Shown here: positions 34,691 through 44,453 of the stretch, in pieces
Position numbering within the stretch: position 1 is the first letter of the stretch
Layout: each line of letters starts with the position of its first letter
Assembly (NCBI RefSeq): GCF_002776575.1
Contig: NZ_CP022548.1
Coordinates: 2,123,001 to 2,187,000 of the forward strand
Direction of reading: 5' to 3'
Source of the DNA: Sphingorhabdus sp. YGSMI21
Lineage (GTDB): Bacteria; Pseudomonadota; Alphaproteobacteria; Sphingomonadales; Sphingomonadaceae
Length of the DNA stretch: 64,000 nucleotides
The notes under the pieces: model-generated
What the model saw: only the letters and a program-made list of their open reading frames with translations
Database searches by the model: none
Told to the model about the DNA's origin: nothing
Position numbers and translations under genes: made by a program

Positions 34691-35728
34691 TTATGCCGCG
34701 CCGACTGCTTCGCTGATATTGGCAAAACCGTCCCGTTTGAGCAATTTGGCCAGCTGGCAGTTCATCGCCGCAGCGATGGTCGGGCCTTCGTAGATCATCG
34801 CGGTGTAGAGCTGGACCAGCGAGGCACCGGCGCGGATGCGTTCATAGGCGTCTTCCGCGGTGGCAATGCCGCCGACCCCGATCAAAGGGATTTTCCCGCC
34901 GCTGGCCTTGCGAAAATCCTTGAGGCGTTGCAGCGCGAGGCCCTTGAGGGGCGCGCCCGACAGGCCGCCGGTCTCGGACCGGTTGCTGGATTTCAGATCG
35001 GGCCGGGTGATGGTGGTGTTTGAAATGATCAGCGCGGCGATTTTCTGATCCATCGCAACATCGACAATATCGTCGATATCGGCCGGTTCGAGATCGGGCG
35101 CGACTTTCAGGAACACCGGAGCTTTCGATTTTCCCATTGCATCCATCACGGCGGCCAGCAGCTCGGCCAGAGCGCCCTTGTCCTGCAGCGCGCGCAAGCC
35201 CGGCGTGTTGGGCGAACTGATATTGACCGTCAGATAGTCCGCCAGCGGGGCCATATTCTTTGCGCCAATGACATAGTCGGCGATCCGGTCCGTGCTGTCC
35301 TTGTTCGCGCCGATATTGATGCCGAGCACGCCCTTGCCCATCCGCCCGCGCATTTTTTCGAGGCGGGGCAGGGCTTCCTGCTGACCGCGATTGTTGAAGC
35401 CGAGCCGGTTGATCACCGCCTTGTCCTCGACCAGCCGGAAGATGCGCGGCTTGGGATTGCCCGCTTGCGGCAGCGGGGTCAGCGTGCCGACCTCGGCAAA
35501 GCCGAAACCCATGCGGATCAGGGCGTCGGGCACTTCGCCATTCTTGTCAAAGCCGGGGGCCATGCCGATCGGGTTGACGAAGTCGAGACCGGCCACTGTG
35601 GTCGCCAGAACGGAATCGCATTTCGGCGCGGGGCCCATCGGGACTGTCTTGAGTCCGGCGATGGTCAGGCCATGGGCGCGCTCCGCTTCGAGCGCGAAGA
35701 TGAAAGGCTTTGCAAGGTTATAGAGCAT
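34691..35728 (-). CDS. pyrD: Dihydroorotate dehydrogenase, quinone-dependent (class 2)
   Basis: 345 residues. Class 2 enzyme with N-terminal membrane-associating helix (MLYNLAKPFIFALEAERAHGL), NPIGMAPGFDKNGEVPDAL, FNNRGQQEAL, the catalytic serine in LTVNISSPNTPGLR, SNTTITRPDL and the FMN phosphate loop GVGGIATAEDAYERI, VQLYTAMIYEGP. It oxidises dihydroorotate to orotate and passes electrons to quinone. The ATG at 35728 gives the normal length; the frame is open further upstream through repeats. Confidence 0.95.
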   Translation of the reverse strand: MLYNLAKPFIFALEAERAHGLTIAGLKTVPMGPAPKCDSVLATTVAGLDFVNPIGMAPGFDKNGEVPDALIRMGFGFAEVGTLTPLPQAGNPKPRIFRLVEDKAVINRLGFNNRGQQEALPRLEKMRGRMGKGVLGINIGANKDSTDRIADYVIGAKNMAPLADYLTVNISSPNTPGLRALQDKGALAELLAAVMDAMGKSKAPVFLKVAPDLEPADIDDIVDVAMDQKIAALIISNTTITRPDLKSSNRSETGGLSGAPLKGLALQRLKDFRKASGGKIPLIGVGGIATAEDAYERIRAGASLVQLYTAMIYEGPTIAAAMNCQLAKLLKRDGFANISEAVGAA

Positions 35729-35778
35729 CGCCGCGCTATGGCATTGGATGGAATATTGAGCAACGCAAAACCCTTGTG

Positions 35779-35858
35779 TTCCCGCGAAGGCGGGAATCCA
35801 TCTCCCGACCTGCGTTCTTGACGCAATAGCAGGAGATGGACCCCTGCCTTCGCAGGGG
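35779..35858. repeat. Pair of short dispersed palindromes in opposed orientation
   Basis: TTCCCGCGAAGGCGGGAA (35779-35796) and CCCCTGCCTTCGCAGGGG (35841-35858), with ATCCATCTCC and GGAGATGGAC as opposed edges, form a composite hairpin unit between pyrD and the divergent acyl-CoA dehydrogenase gene. Confidence 0.75.
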
Positions 35859-35924
35859 CACACTAAGCTGGAAACCCGAATATTATCTGCTAAACCGCTC
35901 CCAGAAAAACATTGAGGACTCAAG

Positions 35925-37088
35925 ATGATTGCCACCCCACAATTTGATTTCCAGCTTGGCGAAATGGCGGACCAGATCCGCGACACCACGCGCCGCTTTG
36001 CCGAAGAGAAGATCATGCCTTTGGCCCAGAAAATGGACCGCGAAGACTGGTTCCCGCGCGAGCTGTGGGAGCAGATGGGCGATCTCGGCCTGCACGGAAT
36101 CACGGTCGACGAGGCTGACGGCGGTCTCGGGCTCGGCTATCTCGAACATGCGATCGCGGTCGAGGAAGTCAGTCGCGGCAGCGCGGCGCTCGGCCTCAGC
36201 TATGGCGCGCACAGCAATCTGTGCGTCAACCAGATTCGTCGCTGGGCCAGTGCGGAACAGAAAGCGAAATATCTGCCGAAGCTGATTTCCGGCGAACATG
36301 TCGGTGCCCTGGCGATGTCCGAGGCGGGGGCCGGCTCTGATGTGGTTTCGATGAAGCTCAAGGCCGAAGCAGTGCAGGGCGGCTATGTCCTCAACGGCAC
36401 GAAATTCTGGATCACCAATTCAACCGACGCCGATACTTTGGTGGTCTATGCCAAGACCCGGCCGGAAGCCGGATCGGGCGGGATCACGGCCTTTCTGATC
36501 GAAAAGGACATGAAGGGTTTTTCCATCGGCCAGAAGATCGAGAAAGTCGGGATGAAGGGCAGCCCGACCGCAGAGCTGGTGTTCGACGACTGCGAAGTGC
36601 CGGAGGAAAATGTCATGGGACCGCTCAACGGCGGCGTCGGCGTGCTGATGTCCGGTCTCGACTATGAACGCGCTGTATTGGCCGCGATCCCGCTCGGCCT
36701 GATGCAGGCCTGCATCGACACGGTCATCCCCTATGTCCGCGAGCGCAAGCAGTTCGGCAAGCCGATTGGCAGTTTCCAGCTGATGCAGGGCAAAATCGCC
36801 GACATGTATGTCCGCCTGAACAGCGCCCGCAGCTATGTCTATAATGTCAACAAAGCCTGCGACGCCGGACAGACCACCCGCTTTGACGCAGCAGGCGCGG
36901 TGATGCTGGCCTCCGAAAACAGCGTGCGGGTCGCAGAAGAATCCGTGCAGGCTCTGGGCGGTGCGGGATACACCACCGACTGGCCGGTCGAGCGTTATTG
37001 GCGGGACAGCAAGCTGCTCGACATCGGCGCGGGCACCAACGAAATCCGCCGGATGCTGATCGGACGGGAACTGATCGGGGCTGGATGA
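35925..37088 (+). CDS. Isovaleryl-CoA dehydrogenase-like acyl-CoA dehydrogenase
   Basis: 387 residues. Acyl-CoA dehydrogenase motifs: GITVDEADGGLGLGYLEHA, ALAMSEAGAGSDVVSMKLKA, KFWITNSTDADTLVVYAKT and RDSKLLDIGAGTNEIRRMLIGRELI. SGLDYERAVLAAIPLGLMQACID carries Glu at the position used as catalytic base in isovaleryl-CoA dehydrogenase, which supports a role in leucine breakdown. Neighbouring leucine catabolic genes are not in view, so specificity is inference. The end overlaps the next gene by ATGATG. Confidence 0.9.
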   Translation: MIATPQFDFQLGEMADQIRDTTRRFAEEKIMPLAQKMDREDWFPRELWEQMGDLGLHGITVDEADGGLGLGYLEHAIAVEEVSRGSAALGLSYGAHSNLCVNQIRRWASAEQKAKYLPKLISGEHVGALAMSEAGAGSDVVSMKLKAEAVQGGYVLNGTKFWITNSTDADTLVVYAKTRPEAGSGGITAFLIEKDMKGFSIGQKIEKVGMKGSPTAELVFDDCEVPEENVMGPLNGGVGVLMSGLDYERAVLAAIPLGLMQACIDTVIPYVRERKQFGKPIGSFQLMQGKIADMYVRLNSARSYVYNVNKACDAGQTTRFDAAGAVMLASENSVRVAEESVQALGGAGYTTDWPVERYWRDSKLLDIGAGTNEIRRMLIGRELIGAG

Positions 37089-37930
37089 TGTTCAGATGGC
37101 TTGGTGCATTTTTGCTGCTTGGTTTGTCGCCTTTGTTGCCGCTAAACGCATCTGAACGGCAGGTCGGTGATGTTTATGAACTCCGGCTATCATATAAAAC
37201 CAGCAGTATGAACAGCGAGGGGCAACAAACCGGTAGTTCATCAGGTCATCAAACCATGATTGAGCGCGTCATCGCTTTTACACCGGAAGGCATTGAGTTA
37301 GAAATTGACCTTCCGACCGATAAGGCCCGAGCCGGGGAATGGAAATTTCCAGCTCGCATATTCAAGCCGATAAATGGCCCGCTTCGCCTGTTGAACGAAC
37401 CAGAACTAGAAGAGAGATTGGAAGCGTGGCTGAAGAAGGCTGATTGGACACGAGAAGTGTGCGGTCAATGGATTTTCACTTGGAATGCTTTTCTCATAGA
37501 TTGCGACCCCTACTCCGCTATCAGCATTTTTGAAGCTCATAGTCTCGAATCTTCAAAATATTTTGAGGGTGCGGAGTTCATGGTTGAAGGCGCATCTGGT
37601 TCAGCGATTTTGGAAACTGCGACGTCGGAGGCAGGCGAGGCGGTCTTGACGGCGCGTCTTCCTATCGACCCAGGTTTTATCTGTCGGCAACAAGCCGAGA
37701 GCGACGTTGTGGTTGGCCAGATTACTGGTGAAAAGGTGACATTGGCTGATGCAACTAATTTGCGGTGCCAAGCTGATCTAGCGGGAACAATCACCGAGAC
37801 CTATTTCCCCGCCACAGAAGGCAGTCATCCCAGACGCGTTCGTGTCAGTCATTTGACGACGACCGATGCCGACGGCAATCAAACGATCCAGAAGCGCACC
37901 GAAACGTTGCAACGCAAATTGATTCGCTAG
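37085..37930 (+). CDS. Exported hypothetical protein
   Basis: 281 residues with a signal peptide (FRWLGAFLLLGLSPLLPLNAS). The mature part is polar, with EFMVEGASGSAILETATSEAGEAVL and a C-terminal HLTTTDADGNQTIQKRTET. GC content is lower than in the neighbours, hinting at transfer or relaxed codon use. Its start overlaps the stop of the acyl-CoA dehydrogenase gene, so they are co-transcribed. No family recognised. Confidence 0.6.
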   Translation: MMFRWLGAFLLLGLSPLLPLNASERQVGDVYELRLSYKTSSMNSEGQQTGSSSGHQTMIERVIAFTPEGIELEIDLPTDKARAGEWKFPARIFKPINGPLRLLNEPELEERLEAWLKKADWTREVCGQWIFTWNAFLIDCDPYSAISIFEAHSLESSKYFEGAEFMVEGASGSAILETATSEAGEAVLTARLPIDPGFICRQQAESDVVVGQITGEKVTLADATNLRCQADLAGTITETYFPATEGSHPRRVRVSHLTTTDADGNQTIQKRTETLQRKLIR

Positions 37931-37957
37931 AAGCCCGATTTCCGCCATTGCCGACCA

Positions 37958-39367
37958 TTAGCCCCGCAACGTCTCCCAAGGCCCATTGATCGCATAAGTA
38001 TAGCCCGGTTCCTGCACATTGACGAACAGCGTCGTGCCGTCGGGCGAGAAGCAGGCGCCGCAGAATTCGCTTTGGTCCTTGTGGGCGTTGCGGGCGATGT
38101 CGTAGATTTTGCCGTCGGGTGTCAGGCCGCGCAGATATTGATCGCCGCGCCCGTCTTCGCAGAGGATGATATCGTTCCACGGCGCGACCACCAGATTGTC
38201 GCACATGTCGAGGGAATCGGCGTTGGCGGATTCGTAGAATAGCTGCAGATATCCGCCGGCCTCCGGACCGGCGTCCGGGTTCTGGTCGGGCGTGTAGCGC
38301 CAGATCTGGCCGACGCGTTGGGCGCCGCCTTCGGTGCAGGTGAAATAGAAGTCGCCCGTCGTGCCATCGGTGCGCAGCGCATAGTCCAGCCCTTCTCCGC
38401 GCATGAAGCGGGCGGCGCCAGCGGCATGGCCACGCTGCGCCAGGTCGCCGTCCGGCGCCTCGACATCATCCAGATTGATCCACTCGACGACATAGTCCTG
38501 GCCGACGGCAAAGGGTTCTTCCGCATTGCCACCCCAGTCCTCGGGCCAGTTGGATGTGACGGCGGATTTCCGGTTGGTCAGCGCCAGCGCCTGCAGACGC
38601 CCCCCTTCCTGCAACTCGCCGCGCACATTGGGAATGAAGCGGTAGAACAGGCCGTCGCGCGCATCTTCGGTCATATAGATTATGCCGGTTTTGGGGTCCA
38701 CCGAAGCGGCTTCATGTGCGAAGCGGCCCATGGCCTTCAGCGGGATCGCGTCGATCAGGCCGGTGGCGCTGGACGGGGTCTCGAAGACAAAGCCGTGATA
38801 TTTGCCCGGTCCCTCTTCCGGTTTGAGCATTTCTTCCTCGCAGCTGAGCCAGCTGCCCCACGGGGTCGGACCGCCGGCGCAATTGGCCGCAGTGCCGGTC
38901 AGCACCAGAAAATCCCGCTCCATCCTTTTATGTTTCAGGTCATAGACGAGCTTGGTCACCCCGCCGAAAAAGGGTGAGCCGTCTTTCTTGCGGTCATAGA
39001 GTTGGCTGTCCGACACCCGGTCCAGCAGTTCATTGCCCTTGCCGAACGGGCTGCCGACGGGGACGCTGTTCCAATTCTCGTGATTGCGCATCAATATGCA
39101 TTTGTCGGTATCTTCCGGATGGGCGAAACAGGCCATGCCGTCGGGACGGCCGGGACGGTAAAAGCCGTCGGACATCATGCCGCCCGCCTCGCTGATCAAC
39201 GTATAGGAAAAGCCTTCGGGCAGATCGAGCCGTTTGGCCGGATCGGGCAGGAGAGTGAACGCGCGATTGGCGCTGTGCGCGCGGGCGCAACCGGCCAGCG
39301 AGACGGAGGCATAGAATAAGCCTACGGCCTGGGCGGAGCGGATAAAATCTCTTCTGGATAAAGTCAT
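37958..39367 (-). CDS. DUF839 / PhoX-like phosphatase family protein, Tat-exported
   Basis: 469 residues. A twin-arginine signal (TLSRRDFIRSAQAVGLFYASVSLAGC) directs folded export. The body matches DUF839: PDGMACFAHPEDTDKCILMRNHEN, GGPTPWGSWLSCEEE, AHEAASVDPKTGIIYMTED, DNLVVAPWNDIILCEDG and FCGACFSPDGTTLFVNVQEPG. PhoX-like enzymes use Ca and Fe to remove phosphate from organic esters; not all DUF839 members are phosphatases. It is convergent with the preceding gene. Confidence 0.85.
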   Translation of the reverse strand: MTLSRRDFIRSAQAVGLFYASVSLAGCARAHSANRAFTLLPDPAKRLDLPEGFSYTLISEAGGMMSDGFYRPGRPDGMACFAHPEDTDKCILMRNHENWNSVPVGSPFGKGNELLDRVSDSQLYDRKKDGSPFFGGVTKLVYDLKHKRMERDFLVLTGTAANCAGGPTPWGSWLSCEEEMLKPEEGPGKYHGFVFETPSSATGLIDAIPLKAMGRFAHEAASVDPKTGIIYMTEDARDGLFYRFIPNVRGELQEGGRLQALALTNRKSAVTSNWPEDWGGNAEEPFAVGQDYVVEWINLDDVEAPDGDLAQRGHAAGAARFMRGEGLDYALRTDGTTGDFYFTCTEGGAQRVGQIWRYTPDQNPDAGPEAGGYLQLFYESANADSLDMCDNLVVAPWNDIILCEDGRGDQYLRGLTPDGKIYDIARNAHKDQSEFCGACFSPDGTTLFVNVQEPGYTYAINGPWETLRG

Positions 39368-39447
39368 CGTTCAATCTTCCCGTTGTCGGTGCTAGCATAG
39401 CCAGGTGCCAATGTCGCCGGCTCTTACAGACCAAAGAAAACAGATTT

Positions 39448-40131
39448 ATGACCTACACGCTGATCACCGCCAACCGCAACTATTCCAGCTGGTCGCTGCG
39501 GCCATGGGTCCTGATGAAGGCGCTGGATATCCCGTTTACGGACGAGATCATCTATTTCGAAGAAGATAATTATGACCGGTTCCGGACCTTTGCCCCCAAC
39601 GGGCAGGTGCCCTGTCTGAAAGATAATGGTCAAACCATCTGGGATTCGCTGGCCATCATGGAATATCTGGCGGAGCGGCATCCCGGCTGCTGGCCGGAAG
39701 ACGAAAAGGCGCGGACATGGGCGCGCTGTGCGGCGGCGGAAATGCACGGCGGCTTTGCGCCGCTGCGCAATATCTGTCCGATGAATGTCGGCGTGCGGGC
39801 GCGGTTGCACGCGGTCGAGCCGGCACTGCAACGCAATCTCGACCGGATCGGCGAACTGTTCGCGCAGGGGCTGGATGATTTTGGCGGGCCATGGCTGGCC
39901 GGTGACCGGTTCACCATCGTCGATGCCTTTTATGCGCCGGTGGCCTATCGCGTGCGCAGCTTCGATCTCGACATCGGCGAAAAGGGGCGGGCGTGGGTTG
40001 ACCATATCATCGCGCATCCGGCTATGCAGGACTGGGAGCGGCAGGCGCTGGCCGAACCGGAGCGCGAAATTGCTCATGAAGAGGAGATCGCGGCGGTAGC
40101 GACGATAACGGCGGATTTCCGGGTGAGATAG
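39448..40131 (+). CDS. Glutathione S-transferase family protein
   Basis: 227 residues. N-terminal thioredoxin fold (TLITANRNYSSWSLRPWVLMKAL, with the PNGQVPCL and DSLAIMEYLAE glutathione-binding motifs), then the all-helical domain (WLAGDRFTIVDAFYAPVAYRV). The SxxSxR pattern near the start marks the active site region. It is a single gene; substrate unknown. It is divergent from the PhoX-like gene. Confidence 0.88.
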   Translation: MTYTLITANRNYSSWSLRPWVLMKALDIPFTDEIIYFEEDNYDRFRTFAPNGQVPCLKDNGQTIWDSLAIMEYLAERHPGCWPEDEKARTWARCAAAEMHGGFAPLRNICPMNVGVRARLHAVEPALQRNLDRIGELFAQGLDDFGGPWLAGDRFTIVDAFYAPVAYRVRSFDLDIGEKGRAWVDHIIAHPAMQDWERQALAEPEREIAHEEEIAAVATITADFRVR

Positions 40132-40133
40132 TT

Positions 40134-40373
40134 CCCCGGCGAAGGCCGGGGCCCATCTCGACAAATTGCGGTGCACGGAATGGATGGTTTGCTCCCAGAC
40201 TGGCGTCTTCGAGGAATCCTCGCCTTCCCTTCAGACGGAAATGCAGTGATGGACCCCTGCCTGCGCAGGGGAACAGGATGGGCGGTTAGTGTGGTTGTGC
40301 TTCGCATTAGTTCGGGAGCCGTGCCGTCGCGACGCAAGCTTTTGCCTCCAAAGCTCCGCATCAAGTGCGGAGC
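40134..40373. repeat. Cluster of short palindromes between GST and SulP genes
   Basis: CCCCGGCGAAGGCCGGGG (40134-40151), CCCCTGCCTGCGCAGGGG (40254-40271) and a second type, the 21-bp palindrome GCTCCGCA-N5-TGCGGAGC (40353-40373). The 370-bp gap 40132-40501 has no convincing gene; its open frames follow from the repeats. Confidence 0.75.
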
Positions 40374-40501
40374 ACCTTTCGCAAGCTTTGCATTCAGGGC
40401 ATAGCCCAGTCCGCTAAACTTGACTGAATCCTGCCCTTCCGGCAAAGGCACGTCTTTCCAATGCTGCGGCGCAGCATTTTTTCAACCAATGGAGCCTGCC
40501 C

Positions 40502-41989
40502 ATGGCGATTCACAGCGATTTTCGGCGCGACTGGCTGTCGAACCCCAAAACCGAATTTCTGGCCGGACTGGTGGTTGCGCTGGCGCTGATTCCCGAGGCT
40601 ATCGGCTTTGCGATCATCGCGGGTGTCGATCCGCGCGTGGGCCTCTATGCGAGCTTCTCGATCGCCGTGATAATCTCGATGGTCGGCGGACGCCCGGGGA
40701 TGATCAGCGCGGCGACCGCTGCAGTCGCGGTGCTCGTGGTGCCGCTGGTCCGCGATCATGGCGTCGAATATCTGTTCGCCGCGACGATCCTGATGGGGAT
40801 ATTCCAGGCAATTGCCGCGTTCCTGCGGCTCGACCTGCTGATGCGTTTCGTATCGCGCTCGGTAATCACCGGCTTCGTCAACGCGCTGGCGATCCTGATT
40901 TTCATGGCACAGATTCCGCAGATGACCGGCGAAGCCTTTACCTGGGAGACCTATGCGATGATCGCCGCGGGTCTGGCGATCATTTATGGCTTGCCGAAGA
41001 TCACCACATTGGTGCCGTCACCGCTCGCCGCGATCATCGTGCTGGCCGGAATCAGCATGTATTTCCGGGCCGATGTGTTCACCGTGGGCGACATGGGCGA
41101 ACTGCCCGACAGCCTGCCGTGGCTGCATATCCCGCAAATCCCGATCACCTGGGAGACGCTCCGGATCATCGCGCCTTATTCGCTGGCGATGGCGGCGGTC
41201 GGCCTGCTCGAATCGTTGCTGACGGCATCGATTGTCGACGACATGACCGAGACCCGCAGCGACAAGAAGCGCGAAACCTATGGCCAGGGCATTGCCAATT
41301 TCGTCACTGGCTGGATCGGCGGCATGGGCGGCTGCGCGATGATCGGCCAGTCGGTGATCAATATCAAATCCGGCGGCCGGCGCCGGCTGTCGACCTTTGT
41401 CGCCGGCGTGATGCTGCTCGTGCTGATCGTCGGGCTGGGCCAGTGGGTTGGCCAAATCCCGATGCCGGCGCTGGTCGCGGTGATGATCTTTGTCTCGATC
41501 AGCACTTTCCGCTGGAAAAGCTTCACCGAGATTACCCACCATCCATGGCCGTCCAATGTCGTGATGATCGCAACGGTTATCATGGTTGTGGCGACCCATG
41601 ATCTGTCGATCGGCGTTCTCACCGGCGTGCTGCTGTCCGGCATTTTCTTCGCCTGGAAAGTCCGGCAACTGGTCACGATCCAGGATTTCGTTGAGGTCAC
41701 CACCCATCGCTATGTCTTCGGCGGCCAGATTTTCTTCGGCTCGGTCGACATGCTTTACGAAGCGATGGAGTTTAACGAGGAAGGCATCGACAAGGTCATC
41801 ATTGATGTCCACGACGCGCATTTCTGGGACATCAGCGCGACCGGCATGCTCGACAAGATTGTCGAGCGCCTGAAAAACGAGGGCAAGACGGTCGAACTGA
41901 TCGGCATGAACCAGGCCAGCGCGACGCTGGTCGAGAAATATAGCGAGAATGACAAGCCGTTCGAGAGTCTGGGTGTGGTCGGGCATTAG
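40502..41989 (+). CDS. SulP family inorganic anion transporter
   Basis: 495 residues with about ten to twelve membrane helices and a C-terminal STAS domain. SulP marks: [101 protein letters not shown]. The STAS part has [19 protein letters not shown]. The family carries sulfate, bicarbonate or dicarboxylates, often with sodium or protons; the substrate here is not clear. Confidence 0.92.
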   Translation: MAIHSDFRRDWLSNPKTEFLAGLVVALALIPEAIGFAIIAGVDPRVGLYASFSIAVIISMVGGRPGMISAATAAVAVLVVPLVRDHGVEYLFAATILMGIFQAIAAFLRLDLLMRFVSRSVITGFVNALAILIFMAQIPQMTGEAFTWETYAMIAAGLAIIYGLPKITTLVPSPLAAIIVLAGISMYFRADVFTVGDMGELPDSLPWLHIPQIPITWETLRIIAPYSLAMAAVGLLESLLTASIVDDMTETRSDKKRETYGQGIANFVTGWIGGMGGCAMIGQSVINIKSGGRRRLSTFVAGVMLLVLIVGLGQWVGQIPMPALVAVMIFVSISTFRWKSFTEITHHPWPSNVVMIATVIMVVATHDLSIGVLTGVLLSGIFFAWKVRQLVTIQDFVEVTTHRYVFGGQIFFGSVDMLYEAMEFNEEGIDKVIIDVHDAHFWDISATGMLDKIVERLKNEGKTVELIGMNQASATLVEKYSENDKPFESLGVVGH

Positions 41990-41998
41990 GGCTGTTGG

Positions 41999-42332
41999 GC
42001 CCCTGCGCAGGCAGGGGCCCATCTCGAGAATTTGCGGCAAGCCCAATGGCGGGTGTGTTACCAGACTTGAGTTTAGCGCGTAAATGTTTCCTGCCCTCTC
42101 ACCGCAACAGCAGAGATGGACCCCGGCCTGCGCCGGGGCACGTATCTCTTCGAAAATGGATGTGCTCCGGCGCAGGCCGGAGTTCGGACGATTGCGCAGG
42201 AACATTCTGGGCCCTGCCCTTCGGCAGGGAACAGGGACGGCCGGCTATGAGGTCTGTGCTCCGCACCTGATGCGGAGCCCTGCCGTCGCCACGCCTCCTT
42301 GAGCCTCCAGAGCTCCGCATCAGGTGCGGAGC
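41999..42332. repeat. Cluster of short palindromes between SulP and GST genes
   Basis: GCCCCTGCGCAGGCAGGGGC (41999-42018), CCCCGGCCTGCGCCGGGG (42121-42138), CTCCGGCGCAGGCCGGAG (42165-42182) and two copies of the GCTCCGCA-N5-TGCGGAGC palindrome (42258-42278 and 42312-42332), the latter pair in opposite orientation. The 449-bp gap 41990-42438 holds no convincing gene. Confidence 0.75.
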
Positions 42333-42438
42333 ACAAGACTCCGTTCGTGCCGAACCTGTCGAAGCACGCTAAGCACTAGCAATTTGTCCGTCGACAAGCC
42401 CCGGACGAACGGTATAGGTGGCGACAAAGGAGAACCCC

Positions 42439-43071
42439 ATGATCAAGCTGCACCATCTCGAAACCTCGCGCTCGTCGCGCATCATCTGGCTCTGCGAAGA
42501 GGGCGGGATCGAATATGAGATGGTCCGCTATGCCCGCGATCCCAAAACGCGGCGCTCACCGGCAGCGCTCGCTGACGTGCACCGGCTCGCCAAGGCGCCG
42601 ACGGTGGAAGTCGACGGCCATGTGATGGTCGAATCCGGCGCGATCCTCGAATATCTGGTCGAGCGGCACAGCGATGGCGCGCTCGGCGTGGCGGTCGACC
42701 ATCCCGAACGGGCGAAATATCTCGAATGGCTGCATTTTGCCGAGGGCACGATGGGCATGAGCTTCATCATCACCGGTATCGCACCGATGCTGGGCGGACT
42801 GCCGGAACCGTGGAGCGGGTTCCTGAACTCGGAGGTCGGCAAGCTGCTCGACCATCTGGAAATCGAGCTGGAGGGCAAGGATTTCCTCGTCGCCGACAAG
42901 TTCACCGGCGCGGATATCAATCTGCATTATATGCTGGAGGGACGCGCGGTAATGGGCGAGCTGGAAAGCCGGCCCAATTGCAAACGCTATTTCGAAGCAT
43001 TGGTCGCGCGGCCCGGCTATCAGAAGACGGTGGAACTGGGCGGTCCGGTGCTGATGGCCCGGCCTAGCTGA
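42439..43071 (+). CDS. Glutathione S-transferase family protein
   Basis: 210 residues. Thioredoxin-like N-domain (LHHLETSRSSRIIWLCEEGGIEYEMV, KAPTVEVDGHVMVESGAILEYL) and helical C-domain (DFLVADKFTGADINLHYML, NCKRYFEALVARPGYQK). The SRSSRI motif gives the active-site serine of beta/zeta-like GSTs. AAAGGAG precedes the ATG. Followed after 3 bp by an EamA transporter gene, so the two are co-transcribed. Confidence 0.88.
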   Translation: MIKLHHLETSRSSRIIWLCEEGGIEYEMVRYARDPKTRRSPAALADVHRLAKAPTVEVDGHVMVESGAILEYLVERHSDGALGVAVDHPERAKYLEWLHFAEGTMGMSFIITGIAPMLGGLPEPWSGFLNSEVGKLLDHLEIELEGKDFLVADKFTGADINLHYMLEGRAVMGELESRPNCKRYFEALVARPGYQKTVELGGPVLMARPS

Positions 43072-43074
43072 CCG

Positions 43075-43941
43075 ATGGCAAAATTCGAGGGCAGGCTTGC
43101 TACCGCCTGTCTGCTGGCCCTGACCCTTACCGCCTTTGCCGGCAATTCCCTGCTGGCGCGCGCGGCTCTGGCCGACGGCCAGATTGACTGGGCCGGCTAT
43201 ACGATCGTCCGGCTGCTCGCCGGCGGGCTTGTCCTGTCGCTGCTGATCGGAATGCGCAAGGGGCAGTCAGTCCTGCCCCAGCGCCAAGATGCGGTCGGCG
43301 CCCTGTCCCTGTTCGTCTATGCCGCGGCCTTTTCCTGGGCCTATATCGGGCTGGATGCGGGGCTGGGCGCGCTGATCCTGTTCCCCGCCGGGCAGATTAC
43401 CATGCAGCTTATCGGCCTGACGCGGCAAATCGTGCCGTCGAGAGGACAATTGGCCGGGGCGGCTATTGCCCTCGTCGGTCTTGTCTATCTGATGATGCCG
43501 GGCGTAACCGCCCCGCCGCTGCTCAGCACATTGGCGATGATCAGCGCCGGGATGGCATGGGGTGTTTCGACCTGGGCCGGGAAGGCGGTTGGCGATCCCT
43601 CGCTGACCACGGCCCGCTATTTCGTCGGCGCCAGCCTGCTGACCTTGCTGCTGATCCCCTTGGTCGACTGGTCGATGTTCAGCTGGACGGGTGTCATCAT
43701 GGCGGTCGTTTCGGGCGGCGTGACGTCCGCTCTGGGCTACGTCCTCTGGTATAATATGCTGGCCCGGATATCGATCACCAGCGCCGCCGTGTCGCAATTG
43801 TCGGTTCCGGCCATCGCCGCGATCGGCGGCGTGCTATTGCTGGGCGAAATATTGACGGCGCGGCTGCTGATCGGAGGGCTGATAATCTTTGCCGGTATCG
43901 GACTGACCAGCTGGGCTTCGATCAGAGCCAGCCGAAACTAG
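43075..43941 (+). CDS. EamA/DMT family transporter
   Basis: 288 residues with ten membrane helices in the duplicated EamA layout: GNSLLARAALADGQIDWAGYTIVRLLAGG, AAAFSWAYIGLDAGLGALILF, AMISAGMAWGVSTWAGK, GVTSALGYVLWYNMLARISITSAAV and QLSVPAIAAIGGVLLLGE. It probably exports amino acids or other small metabolites. Operon partner of the upstream GST gene. Its end overlaps the convergent crtZ end by 4 bp. Confidence 0.88.
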   Translation: MAKFEGRLATACLLALTLTAFAGNSLLARAALADGQIDWAGYTIVRLLAGGLVLSLLIGMRKGQSVLPQRQDAVGALSLFVYAAAFSWAYIGLDAGLGALILFPAGQITMQLIGLTRQIVPSRGQLAGAAIALVGLVYLMMPGVTAPPLLSTLAMISAGMAWGVSTWAGKAVGDPSLTTARYFVGASLLTLLLIPLVDWSMFSWTGVIMAVVSGGVTSALGYVLWYNMLARISITSAAVSQLSVPAIAAIGGVLLLGEILTARLLIGGLIIFAGIGLTSWASIRASRN

Positions 43942-44453
43942 CCAACCGCATCCCGCACAACCGCTATTCCGGCTTCCCGCTGCTCCCGCAACTCGGCTTT
44001 CAGCTTCGCCGGATCGCGCGCAAAAACAAAGCCGAAGCTGACTCCGCCTTCCTTGCCGATGGTCGCATGGTGCAGCTTGTGCGCCTGTACCAGCCTTTTG
44101 GCGTAGCCGCCCCGCGGCACATATTTGAAATAGCGCTGGTGGACCAGACCGTCGTGGACCAGCGTGTAGATGATGCCGTAGAATAATATGCCGAGACCGA
44201 TCCATGTGCCCGGCTCCCAGGCATTTGCGCCCAGAACAAGCGGGCTGCCGACGGCGAACATCGAAATGCTCATCACCGCGCCGACCAGACCGAAGAGATC
44301 GTTTTTCTCCAGCATTTTGTCATGCGGCTCGTGATGGTCGCGGTGCCAGCCCCAGCCGAAGCCGTGCATGATATATTTATGGCTCGCCCAGGCGATACAT
44401 TCCATCGCGACAGCCGACGCCAGGATGGTAGCGAGGATCGCAAACAGGCTCAT
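43938..44453 (-). CDS. crtZ: Beta-carotene hydroxylase
   Basis: 171 residues, small fatty-acid-hydroxylase-type membrane protein. The di-iron histidine clusters are all present: HKYIMHG, HRDHHEPH, HDGLVHQRY and HKLHHAT. It adds hydroxyl groups at positions 3 and 3' of beta-carotene to give zeaxanthin, the route to the yellow nostoxanthin-type pigments of sphingomonads. Other crt genes are not in the window. It overlaps the upstream exported protein gene by ATGA. Confidence 0.93.
   Translation of the reverse strand: MSLFAILATILASAVAMECIAWASHKYIMHGFGWGWHRDHHEPHDKMLEKNDLFGLVGAVMSISMFAVGSPLVLGANAWEPGTWIGLGILFYGIIYTLVHDGLVHQRYFKYVPRGGYAKRLVQAHKLHHATIGKEGGVSFGFVFARDPAKLKAELREQREAGIAVVRDAVG

Noticed and set aside
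40420..41601. Long open frame overlapping the SulP gene in another phase
   Set aside because: The translation is rich in Arg, Ala and Gly without motifs, a typical shadow in GC-rich DNA.
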